The notes: a model not told the origin generated them from the letters alone. Shown: positions 1 to 6,163, counted from the stretch's first letter. The stretch: 9,168 nt of DNA from an uncultured Clostridia bacterium (GCA_945871545.1 CAMBWJ010000052.1:1-9168); one strand, 5' to 3'. Translations and numbers: made by a program.

Positions 1-136
1 GGCCGCCGGTTCTCGTTTGTGCGAAAGAGGGATCCGCATAGCCGTAGGGCGGGGCGCCGTCACCTCGCCGCATAAGATTGTGGGGCTGCCTCAATACGAC
101 AAATCGTTCTGAAACAGCCCCTTCATATTGTGCGTT
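1..136. other. Left-edge intergenic stretch, no supportable gene
   Basis: No convincing coding region is visible. All three plus-strand frames hit stops (for example at 73-75 and 110-112). On the minus strand a short frame opens at an ATG at 75-73 and runs off the left edge for 24 codons, but it has no ribosome site in front of it. The only clear structure is the hairpin at 82-121. The stretch may be an extragenic repeat or the far end of a spacer between genes. Confidence 0.5.
82..121 (-). terminator. 40-bp imperfect hairpin after the C39-like gene; possible transcript end
   Basis: The outer arms GGGGCTG (82-88) and CAGCCCC (115-121) pair perfectly. Inside them, TCA (91-93) pairs with TGA (110-112) and ACGA (96-99) pairs with TCGT (104-107). 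They are separated by symmetrical two-base internal loops and closed by a four-base CAAA loop. The hairpin begins about 15 bases after the stop codon of the minus-strand gene, where a terminator would sit. However, neither strand shows a proper T run after the stem, so it is not a classical intrinsic terminator. It could instead be a 3'-end stabilising hairpin or a copy of a dispersed palindromic repeat. Confidence 0.4.
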
Positions 137-2665
137 TCAGGCTGCGTCCAGCAGCTCCGTCCATTCGTTGTCCACCACGATCCAGCCGGCGACGCCGCCG
201 TCGGTCGTGCCGTAGCCCCAGGTGTAGCCGTCCGCCGCGAGCTTGCGCGTGACGGTGACGCTGGTCGGGCTCCAGAGGGTCGCCACCAGCTCCGAGCCGG
301 CCTGCGCGCCGCTGCGCATGTTCAGCCCGCCCTCTGCCACGACGCGGTAGACCCAGGGGCCGTCCTCCGACGCAGCCGTGCTGTTCATGCGGGTGAAGTC
401 CACCACGATGGTTCCCCTTCCGGCGGACCGGTTGCAGTTGTAGCTGTAATCCACCGTGAACACCAGCTGGTAATCGCCGTCCGGCAGTGAGCCAAACCGC
501 AGAGCGGTGTCCAGCGTGGAGCCGTGCAGCGAATAGGAATACTGGCGGTTGGCCTTGGGCATGACGCTGACCGCGTCGCCCAGGCGCACGCCGTTTCTGC
601 GGAATTCCGCCGTGATCTTCGTCATGCGGTTGGCGCAGGAGATCGTGCCGGTGACGCTGGTGGTGCCGGTGATCGTCGCGCCGTCGATGTTGCCCTCCGT
701 CCACTCGAGGCCCGGGCGGGTATCGACCAGCTCGAACGGCCTGCTTTCGCCGCCCGCATAGATGTAGGCCGCCTCGTAGCGGACAGTTTCGCCGTCTGCG
801 CCGATCTTCTCCTCAATGCGGAGCCAGTCGTCCGTGCCGTTGTCGATCAGCTCGCAGGACACGATGCGATCACCTGTCTGGAGCGCATCCACCGCCTCCG
901 CCGAATCGAAGGGCTCGGCGCGCAGCGCGGCGGAGCCGGTCATGCGATAGACGCAGCTCTCCCGGCCGACGGTGGTGTACAGCTTGCGCGCGGGGGCCTC
1001 GCAGGGCGTGAACGTGATCATCGGCACGCCGCCGTACCAGCCCTGGTTGCCGTAGTAGACGTACTCCCGATCCACCCAGTACTCGCGGCCGTAGGACTTC
1101 ATCTCCGCCCAGGTTCCGCTCGCGCTGTACCGCCCGGGCACGTGCCACGCGCCGTCCCGGGTGGGGGAGATCGTGACCCACTGCTTCGCCATTGGGTCGC
1201 AGTAGTAGGCGTGATAGCCGCCCAGGTGGCTGAGGGTGGAGCCGGTGCTGGAATCGATCACGTGGATCTTCGAGCCGTCCGAGGAAAAGCCGATGACCAG
1301 GATGTAGTGACCCTCGTAGCTAAACATGCCGCAGCCGCCGGCGGCAAACAGCGCCCGCAGCTTGCTGTAATAGCTCGCCGCGCCCTCGTTGGGGGAGATG
1401 GCGCCGAGGGTGAAATCGGGATAGAGCGCGTTCACGCCCTCCGCAAAGGCGTAGCCGTAGTCGGCGGGGTGGGTGAGCTCCGCGATCTGCTCCAGAAAGT
1501 CCTCCAGGTTCGTCCAGCTGTCGCAGCCCATCCATTGCAGGGCGTGCGCCACGGCAAACACGCCGCAGCCTGCGCGCTGAAGGCCGTACTGCTGCAGGCA
1601 GGAGGTTCTCCCGATGTAATCCCTGCTGCCCTGGCTGTAAATATGGATACTGTTGCTCGCCAGCAGGTAGTCCGCGCCCTCCGGCACGGGCTGCACCACC
1701 GCCGCGCCGAAGAGGATTCCCAGCCTGTCCGTCGAAAACTCGGCGGCGCTGCCCACTGGAACGTCCTTCGCGACGGTCAGCGCCGAGCTTGCGCCGTCCG
1801 TCTCCGTCACCTGCAGCACGTCCAGGCTGGAGACGCCGACCTCGTTCAGCGCCACCGTCAGCGTGAGCGCTTCCTCCGGCGCAAACACCTCTCCGTTCGC
1901 CGTGATTTCAATCTCATATGCGAAAACGACCGTCCGGTTCGCACCGGCGTAGTGCTGCACGTCCTCCTGGGACACGGCCTCCACCGTCAGTTCCGCGCCG
2001 AGGGGCATCCTGCCCGTGACGATCACGCCGTTCTGGGACAGCACCTGCTCCACGCGCTCCTCCATGACGGGCGGCTTCTCCTCCACAGGTGCATCCGGCT
2101 CAACGGCCGCCGCTTCCTTCAGGCGGATGCGGTACGCGCCCGTGCGCTCGCTGCCGTCCTCCAGCACGGCGTGGATGCAGAGCCGGTACGCTTCCTCGGG
2201 GTAATCGGCGATAGCCAGCGTTACGCGGGCCGTGTCGCATTCGATCTCCGCGACCAACTCCTGTCCGCATTTCCCGCCGTCGGGCCCGATTTCCACCCGG
2301 TAGCCCACCGCGTCGCCGTCAAATTCCCAGCGGAGCACGAGCTCCTGCGCATCCGGTGCATGGACGATGACCAGCTCCCGCGCATCCGCGTCGTAGCTCC
2401 AGCCCTCCTCCACCACGAGCTCCGGCTCCGCAGCGTCGCTGCGCAGCTCCGGCTCGGGCGCGACGGGCATCGGATCACTCCAGGGATCCAGCTCCGGCGC
2501 GGGCGCATCCTCCGGGAGAAGTTCCCCGGCGTCCTCCATGATCGCCGCTTCCTCCGGGGCAGGGCTCTCTTCATTTATTATCTCCGCTTCCGTCGCAGCG
2601 GCGGACGTGCCCAGCAGCATCGCCAGCGTCGCCAGCAGCGAAAGCGCCTCTCTCCATTTTCGCAC
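137..2665 (-). CDS. Exported multidomain protein with C39-like cysteine peptidase and SH3 domains
   Basis: This 842-residue protein is probably a secreted cysteine peptidase of the C39-like (Peptidase_C39_2) type. Residues 1 to about 24 form a signal peptide (basic start, hydrophobic core, SAAA cleavage region). Residues 25-85 are an acidic, Pro/Ala/Glu-rich linker. Residues 87-185 resemble a fibronectin-III-like sandwich, and 205-320 a beta domain seen in gut Firmicute surface proteins. The peptidase domain spans about 335-490: Cys367 sits in AGCGVF with Gln363 before it, His453 in EGHYILVIGF and Asp471 in HVIDSSTG, matching the family's catalytic triad. SH3-like folds lie at about 567-640 and, more clearly, at 770-835 (LNMRSGAQAG then GWIVVD), with a beta sandwich between them. 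SH3 domains often bind cell wall. There is no LPXTG or C-terminal anchor. The start is GTG at 2665-2663, six bases after GGGAGG; the only nearby ATG is out of frame. The substrate is unknown. Confidence 0.88.
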   Translation of the reverse strand: MRKWREALSLLATLAMLLGTSAAATEAEIINEESPAPEEAAIMEDAGELLPEDAPAPELDPWSDPMPVAPEPELRSDAAEPELVVEEGWSYDADARELVIVHAPDAQELVLRWEFDGDAVGYRVEIGPDGGKCGQELVAEIECDTARVTLAIADYPEEAYRLCIHAVLEDGSERTGAYRIRLKEAAAVEPDAPVEEKPPVMEERVEQVLSQNGVIVTGRMPLGAELTVEAVSQEDVQHYAGANRTVVFAYEIEITANGEVFAPEEALTLTVALNEVGVSSLDVLQVTETDGASSALTVAKDVPVGSAAEFSTDRLGILFGAAVVQPVPEGADYLLASNSIHIYSQGSRDYIGRTSCLQQYGLQRAGCGVFAVAHALQWMGCDSWTNLEDFLEQIAELTHPADYGYAFAEGVNALYPDFTLGAISPNEGAASYYSKLRALFAAGGCGMFSYEGHYILVIGFSSDGSKIHVIDSSTGSTLSHLGGYHAYYCDPMAKQWVTISPTRDGAWHVPGRYSASGTWAEMKSYGREYWVDREYVYYGNQGWYGGVPMITFTPCEAPARKLYTTVGRESCVYRMTGSAALRAEPFDSAEAVDALQTGDRIVSCELIDNGTDDWLRIEEKIGADGETVRYEAAYIYAGGESRPFELVDTRPGLEWTEGNIDGATITGTTSVTGTISCANRMTKITAEFRRNGVRLGDAVSVMPKANRQYSYSLHGSTLDTALRFGSLPDGDYQLVFTVDYSYNCNRSAGRGTIVVDFTRMNSTAASEDGPWVYRVVAEGGLNMRSGAQAGSELVATLWSPTSVTVTRKLAADGYTWGYGTTDGGVAGWIVVDNEWTELLDAA

Positions 2666-2671
2666 AGACGG

Positions 2672-2677
2672 CCTCCC
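2672..2677 (-). promoter_or_regulatory. Ribosome binding site that fixes a GTG start
   Basis: Reading leftwards, GGGAGG is followed by a six-base spacer and then GTG at 2665-2663. This supports the GTG start of the C39-like gene, because the hydrophobic signal peptide follows directly and no in-frame ATG lies nearby. Confidence 0.8.
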
Positions 2678-2686
2678 GATATATTG

Positions 2687-2700
2687 TTACACTAGTGTCA
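2687..2700. promoter_or_regulatory. Palindrome in the leader of the C39-like gene, candidate operator
   Basis: ACACTAGTGT (2689-2698) is a perfect 10-bp palindrome. Extending it to TTACACTAGTGTCA adds one matching outer pair with a single mismatch. It lies in an AT-rich patch between the likely promoter and the ribosome site of the minus-strand gene. Palindromes of this size and symmetry are typical of sites for dimeric repressors such as the TetR family. No regulator gene is in the window, so the operator role is inferred. Confidence 0.4.
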
Positions 2701-2726
2701 TTATTCTATCGAAAATAATTAAGTTA

Positions 2727-2756
2727 AATATAACATGTGTGGGGATCAAAGTCCAA
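2727..2756 (-). promoter_or_regulatory. Candidate sigma-A promoter of the C39-like gene
   Basis: Reading leftwards, TTGGAC (2756-2751) and TATATT (2732-2727) are separated by 18 bases, five of six matches at each box. Transcription would begin near 2720, leaving a leader of about 55 bases that carries the 2687-2700 palindrome and the ribosome site. The region is AT-rich, so other -10-like matches exist and the choice is tentative. Confidence 0.45.
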
Positions 2757-2921
2757 TGCATTTTTGTTAAGAATTTACGCATCCATGGTCAGAAACGTCG
2801 GCTTTCGGGCCCCGCGGGCCGCAGTTTTTCTGTGTTTACAGGCATTCCGTGGCCATCGCGCAGGATTTGTGAACGTTTTTTAAACAATCCGGCTTTCCCG
2901 GAAAATGGCCCTCCGGCGGCG

Positions 2922-2950
2922 TTGTGATTCCCACAAAGCTGTGCTATAAT
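2922..2950 (+). promoter_or_regulatory. Strong sigma-A promoter of the foldase lipoprotein gene
   Basis: TTGTGA (2922-2927) and a perfect TATAAT (2945-2950) are separated by exactly 17 bases. The predicted start of transcription is near 2957, giving a leader of about 45 bases. The -35 box is part of a small inverted repeat, TTGTG (2922-2926) and CACAA (2932-2936), that could be bound by a regulator. Confidence 0.8.
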
Positions 2951-2986
2951 CAGATTCGTAAATCTTGCGCAAACGCGCATAATTAT

Positions 2987-2992
2987 GGAGGG
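2987..2992 (+). promoter_or_regulatory. Ribosome binding site of the foldase gene
   Basis: GGAGGG lies nine bases before the ATG at 3002. It decides the start, because the frame is open further upstream to a GTG at 2924 that falls inside the -35 box. Confidence 0.8.
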
Positions 2993-3001
2993 ACCCGAGA
3001 G

Positions 3002-4603
3002 ATGAATCTGAAGAAAATTCTGTGCGTCTGTCTGGCGCTGGTGCTGGCACTGGCCGTGACCGGATGCAGCAACAGCAAGGACATTCAGGCGCAGCTGGAC
3101 GCCGCCAACGTCTGCATCGCCGATTTGCAGGCGCAGCTGGATACTGCCATCACCAACGCCGCCGATTTGCAGGCGCAGCTGGATACTGCCAACGCGACCA
3201 TCACCGAGCTTCAGACCGCCGTTGAGGCTGCCGCCGCCGAGCCGGTTGCCGCCACCGAGCCCGCGCTGGGCGACAGCGATGCAGAGGCGAAGATCGCCGA
3301 GCTGCAGGCGCTGGTGGATACCTACTATCCCTACTACATCGCACAGATCGTCGCCACCTTCGGCGAGGATGGCGTGGTCTGGCTGAAGGACGTGCAGGCC
3401 GCATACGACTCCGTGAGCGCCCAGTACGCCTCCTACGGCCTCGACCTTGCCGCATACGGCATGGAGGAGACCGTGAAGAAGGATCTGGTGGACAGCGCCG
3501 TTGAGGACGCTGTGGTCAAGGCCAAGGCCGCCGAGCTGGGTCTGGATGCGTTCGACGAGACCGCCCTGGCCGAGTTCGCAGCCTCTGCGGATGAAACCAT
3601 GGAGAGCTACATCGACTACTACCTGGGCTACTACTACGCCGACGCGGAGGAGATCACCGACGAGATGCGCGCCGAGGCGGAGAAGTACTGGACCGACAAC
3701 GGCTTCAGCCGCGAGGCCTACGCCGAGTCCCTGAAGAACGACGCGATCAACGAGGCCGTGTACGAGTACGTGACCAGGGACGTCGCCGTCACCGACGAGG
3801 ATATCCAGGCCGAGTACGAGACCCTGGTCGCCGAGAATCAGGAGAGCTACACCAACGACCGCACCTACAATTCCGACCGCAACGCCGGCACGACCATCGC
3901 CTGGAACCCGGAGGGCTACCGCGCGGTGAAGCACGTGCTGATCAAGTTCAACGACGAGCAGTCCGCCCTGTACAGCGACCTGCAGAGCCAGCTGGACAGC
4001 CTGAACGCCGAGAAGGACGCCATCGTCGAGGCCCAGACCGCCACCGAGGCCCCCGAGGCCGAGGCGACCGCCGAGGCAACTGAGGAGACTGCCGAGCCTG
4101 AGGAGACCGAAGCACCCCTGCGCACGCTGGAGGAGGTCAACGCCGACATCGCCGCCTGCGCCACCGAGGTCGAGGCCCTCTACGCCCAGCTGATGCCCAC
4201 CGCCGAGGAGGTCGTCGCCGCGTTCAACGCCGGAACCTCCTTCGACGAGCTGATCGAGAAGTACAACGCCGATCCCGGCATGACCAGCGAGCCCATCGCC
4301 ACCATCGGCTACGCCGTTTCCGCCGACTCCACCACCTGGGATCCCGCCTTCACCGAGGGCGCGATGTCCATCGCCGAAGTCGGCCAGATCAGCGAGCCCG
4401 TGCGCGGCAGCTACGGCATCCACATCATCTACTACATGAGCGACGTCACCCCCGGCGAGGTCGCCCTGGATGAGATTCGCGACGGCGTGGCGGAGGTTGC
4501 CCTGAGCGACAAGATTGCCTCCACCTACGAGAATCAGGTTGCCGCCTGGATCGAGGAAGCCAACGTCGAATACTTCTATTCCAACTTCGGCATCGCCGGA
4601 TAA
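3002..4603 (+). CDS. PrsA-like foldase lipoprotein with split parvulin (PpiC-type) domain
   Basis: This 533-residue lipoprotein probably speeds folding of exported proteins outside the membrane. Residues 1-22 are a lipoprotein signal: Lys4-Lys5, a hydrophobic core, and the lipobox VTGC with Cys22 as the lipidated residue. Residues 27-75 are a 14-residue tandem coiled-coil repeat. Residues 100-285 are largely helical and Tyr/Glu-rich, resembling the SurA/PrsA N-terminal chaperone part. The prolyl isomerase (rotamase) domain comes in two pieces: the first strand, AVKHVLIKF (308-316, His311), and the rest at about 398-480, with GTSFDELIEKYNADPG and the closing strand YGIHIIYY (His474). Both signature histidines of parvulins are therefore present. 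Between them lies an insertion of about 80 residues with an acidic Ala/Glu/Thr/Pro-rich core at 341-371. Codon use is strongly biased to C- and G-ending codons, and the promoter is strong, which suggests high expression. Which proteins it folds is unknown. Confidence 0.88.
   Translation: MNLKKILCVCLALVLALAVTGCSNSKDIQAQLDAANVCIADLQAQLDTAITNAADLQAQLDTANATITELQTAVEAAAAEPVAATEPALGDSDAEAKIAELQALVDTYYPYYIAQIVATFGEDGVVWLKDVQAAYDSVSAQYASYGLDLAAYGMEETVKKDLVDSAVEDAVVKAKAAELGLDAFDETALAEFAASADETMESYIDYYLGYYYADAEEITDEMRAEAEKYWTDNGFSREAYAESLKNDAINEAVYEYVTRDVAVTDEDIQAEYETLVAENQESYTNDRTYNSDRNAGTTIAWNPEGYRAVKHVLIKFNDEQSALYSDLQSQLDSLNAEKDAIVEAQTATEAPEAEATAEATEETAEPEETEAPLRTLEEVNADIAACATEVEALYAQLMPTAEEVVAAFNAGTSFDELIEKYNADPGMTSEPIATIGYAVSADSTTWDPAFTEGAMSIAEVGQISEPVRGSYGIHIIYYMSDVTPGEVALDEIRDGVAEVALSDKIASTYENQVAAWIEEANVEYFYSNFGIAG
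3080..3226 (+). repeat. 42-bp in-frame tandem repeat encoding a coiled coil (3.5 copies)
   Basis: Copies start at 3080, 3122 and 3164, with a half copy at 3206. Each encodes 14 residues (two heptads) on the pattern DLQAQLDTANATIT; the second and third copies share long identical DNA stretches. The regular Ile/Leu spacing predicts a coiled coil just after the lipidated cysteine, which could act as a rigid stalk or a dimerisation element. Confidence 0.85.
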
Positions 4604-4615
4604 ACCGGGCTTTAC

Positions 4616-4651
4616 GGCCGTCCCGCACCACGCGGGGCGGCCTTTGTTTTT
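4616..4651 (+). terminator. Intrinsic terminator of the foldase gene
   Basis: An 11-bp stem (GGCCGTCCCGC at 4616-4626 with GCGGGGCGGCC at 4632-4642, one G-U pair) with a five-base ACCAC loop is followed by TTTGTTTTT. It begins 12 bases after the stop codon and should separate this transcript from the next gene. Confidence 0.93.
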
Positions 4652-4685
4652 GGAAAAAATCGCGCCTGTGCGGGGAAAACGCAGG

Positions 4686-4715
4686 TTGACTTTTTCCCAA
4701 AGCATAAATTATAAT
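4686..4715 (+). promoter_or_regulatory. Strong sigma-A promoter of the zinc-ribbon protein gene
   Basis: TTGACT (4686-4691) and a perfect TATAAT (4710-4715) are separated by 18 bases. Transcription would start near 4722, giving a leader of about 30 bases with AGGAGG at 4738-4743, seven bases before the ATG. Confidence 0.82.
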
Positions 4716-4750
4716 GAGCTAAAATAAAACAATCGTCAGGAGGAAATGCC

Positions 4751-6073
4751 ATGAAGAGATTGCTTGCACTTGTTCTGATCGCGATGCTGCTCGTCTCCGC
4801 TTCCGCATTCGCGGAGGAGAGGCCCTATATGCGGCAGATTCAGCAGGACACCTATGTGTACACCCTGTTCATCACGCCCGAATCCTACCCTGAGGCTCGC
4901 CTCTCGCTCGATTATCTGGATTGGATCACTTGCGGATACAGCGAGCCCTGGGTGATCCGCTTTGGCGCGCCCGACGACTGCTTCCCGATTTCCTTCGACG
5001 AAACGGAATGCATATACGTCCACGAGAGCAACGGAACCATGTATTACTATGAGGCGCTGGAAGACTGTACCTATGAAAGCCAGCTGTACGAATGCCAGAA
5101 CGAGGATTACATCGTTGCGGACGGCAGCGAGGGCTATGCAGCTTATGTCGAGCCCGATCGCGGCTTCGCCTATGGACTGGTCGGCCTTCCGGAGATCTCT
5201 GAAACTGCCATGCTGTACATCACCATCTATATGGGCGATCTTTTGTACTACGAGACGGAGGAGCAGAGCGCCGGGATTCTTGCGGAGGCGGTTTCTGCGG
5301 AGTGCGCACGCATCATGGGTGAAAAGACGGTTCAGCTGGAGGAGGACTTCTGGACCTCCAACGCCTATTGCGGCGTGAAGATGCCCAGCCTGGATCACGA
5401 AGGCGATATGCTGGTGCTTGACTTCCCCACGCTGCCCATTGCGGACGAAGATGGTTCGACGGTTGAGGTTGAGGCGTATCTGTATGCGCTGGAGGACAAC
5501 TGCGCAAGCCTCTTCGCCGCCGCCGGGGAAAATACAATCGATATGGACGTGGAGCTGACCACCTACACCTATCTGGAATACGAACAGGAAAACGATCCCG
5601 CGAACTGCACGACCGTGACCCTGGCCGACGGAACGGTGTTCGACGTATACCTCTACAATCTGGCGGAGAACGGCGAGTCCAGTCTGGTGTACTGCAGCAC
5701 GCTGCTTGCCGACGACGCCGGGTACGATCAGGATGAGAATCTCTATCTTGAGCTCAGCTTCGACAGCGATGGTGTGGAGTGGACCTCCGTGGATGAATTC
5801 GCCGAGCTGCTGGAAATCTTCATGCAGGGCGTGCGCTTTGTGGACGTCGATTCGGATCCCTACGTGCCCGGCGAGGCTCTGCCGGAAGCTGAGGAGCCCG
5901 CGGATGAAGCTGCGGCGGCCAGCTGGGTCTGCCCCTCCTGCAGCACCGAAAACAGCGGCAATTTCTGCTCCAACTGCGGCGCGGCCAGGCCTGCAGCCAA
6001 CTGGATCTGCCCCTCCTGCAATGCGGAAAACGACGGCAACTTCTGCTCCAACTGCGGCACGAAGCGGCCCTGA
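4751..6073 (+). CDS. Secreted cysteine-rich protein of unknown function with two C-terminal zinc ribbons
   Basis: I do not recognise the family of the main body of this 440-residue protein. Residues 1-21 are a clear signal peptide (Lys2-Arg3, hydrophobic core, cleavage after AFA), so it should be exported. Residues 22-370 are acidic, Tyr-rich and probably beta-rich, with ten cysteines; two regions (about 120-190 and 288-360) look like distant copies of one domain. A short acidic Ala/Pro linker (372-390) leads to two zinc ribbons: CPSC...CSNCG at Cys394/397/406/409 and again at Cys420/423/432/435. Each has four cysteines suited to one zinc ion. Ribbons of this kind are usually found in cytoplasmic or membrane-anchored proteins with the ribbon inside the cell, so having them behind a cleavable signal is odd. 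The start follows an ideal AGGAGG site. Its promoter and terminator make it a single-gene transcript. The ribbons may bind a partner or simply stabilise the C-terminus. Confidence 0.85.
   Translation: MKRLLALVLIAMLLVSASAFAEERPYMRQIQQDTYVYTLFITPESYPEARLSLDYLDWITCGYSEPWVIRFGAPDDCFPISFDETECIYVHESNGTMYYYEALEDCTYESQLYECQNEDYIVADGSEGYAAYVEPDRGFAYGLVGLPEISETAMLYITIYMGDLLYYETEEQSAGILAEAVSAECARIMGEKTVQLEEDFWTSNAYCGVKMPSLDHEGDMLVLDFPTLPIADEDGSTVEVEAYLYALEDNCASLFAAAGENTIDMDVELTTYTYLEYEQENDPANCTTVTLADGTVFDVYLYNLAENGESSLVYCSTLLADDAGYDQDENLYLELSFDSDGVEWTSVDEFAELLEIFMQGVRFVDVDSDPYVPGEALPEAEEPADEAAAASWVCPSCSTENSGNFCSNCGAARPAANWICPSCNAENDGNFCSNCGTKRP
5924..6058 (+). repeat. 78-bp in-frame duplication encoding tandem zinc ribbons
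   Basis: Two 19-codon units (5924-5980 and 6002-6058) encode W-x-CPSC-x8-CSNCG with a 26-residue period. The DNA of the two copies is very similar, including a shared run ending in CTGCTCCAACTGCGGC, which points to a fairly recent duplication or strong conservation. Confidence 0.88.
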
Positions 6074-6090
6074 CGGAAATCACACAAATT

Positions 6091-6115
6091 GAGCGGCCGG
6101 CGAGCCGCTCTTTTT
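6091..6115 (+). terminator. Intrinsic terminator of the zinc-ribbon protein gene
   Basis: A perfect 7-bp stem (GAGCGGC at 6091-6097 with GCCGCTC at 6104-6110) and a six-base loop are followed directly by TTTTT. It starts 17 bases after the stop codon. Confidence 0.88.
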
Positions 6116-6118
6116 CAT

Positions 6119-6132
6119 GCAGAAAATTCTGC
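6119..6132. repeat. Short inverted repeat upstream of the addA promoter
   Basis: GCAGAA (6119-6124) and TTCTGC (6127-6132) are perfect inverted arms with a two-base AA centre, ending two bases before the likely -35 box. It may be a protein-binding site, but the arms are short and chance is possible. It does not match the Gram-positive LexA box (GAAC-N4-GTTC). Confidence 0.3.
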
Positions 6133-6134
6133 CC

Positions 6135-6163
6135 TTGCCAGCCGTGCGCGACTGTGATACCAT
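6135..6163 (+). promoter_or_regulatory. Candidate promoter of addA
   Basis: TTGCCA (6135-6140) and TACCAT (6158-6163) are separated by 17 bases, and a TG at 6155-6156 gives an extended -10 element. The -10 itself is weak (four of six), suggesting modest constitutive expression. The ribosome site GGAGGG lies at 6181-6186. Confidence 0.5.

Larger units (their letters stand above)
2666..3001. other. Divergent intergenic region between the C39-like and foldase genes
   Basis: This 336-base spacer contains no gene. Its left part (about 2680-2780) is strikingly AT-rich against a GC-rich background and holds the minus-strand promoter and palindrome. The middle has a short all-GC hairpin, GGCCC-CGC-GGGCC (2808-2820), followed after four bases by TTTTT (2825-2829). 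It is too short to call a terminator with confidence but might insulate the two promoters. A second small inverted repeat, TCCGG...CCGGA, lies at 2888-2902. The right end holds the rightward promoter and ribosome site. Confidence 0.6.

Noticed and set aside
524..2695. Very long plus-strand open frame (723 codons) opposite the C39-like gene
   Set aside because: Its product is rich in Arg, His, Ala and Val with no domain, signal or ribosome site. It is a by-product of GC-rich codon use on the other strand, where a recognisable peptidase is encoded.
2808..2829. GC hairpin with a nearby TTTTT as a terminator of a small plus-strand RNA
   Set aside because: The stem is only 5 bp and is separated from the T run by four bases, and I see no good promoter for such an RNA upstream.
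2538..2927. Plus-strand open frame of 129 codons crossing the divergent spacer
   Set aside because: Half of it is antisense to the signal peptide of the C39-like gene and the rest runs through promoter elements. It has no ribosome site.
2924..3001. Earlier GTG start for the foldase gene, adding 26 residues
   Set aside because: It would start inside the -35 box and place a hydrophilic tail before the lipoprotein signal. The ATG at 3002 has a well-spaced GGAGGG.
3080..3226. CRISPR-like array
   Set aside because: The repeats are directly tandem with no spacers, are in frame and encode coiled-coil heptads.
2789..4705. Minus-strand open frame of 638 codons opposite the foldase gene
   Set aside because: The product is a Gly/Val/Leu/His-rich low-complexity chain, and its frame mirrors the coding repeats of the real lipoprotein. 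It has no ribosome site and crosses the strong terminator and promoter at 4616-4715.
6119..6163. LexA/SOS box controlling addA
   Set aside because: No GAAC-N4-GTTC pattern is present in the region before addA; the inverted repeat there does not match.
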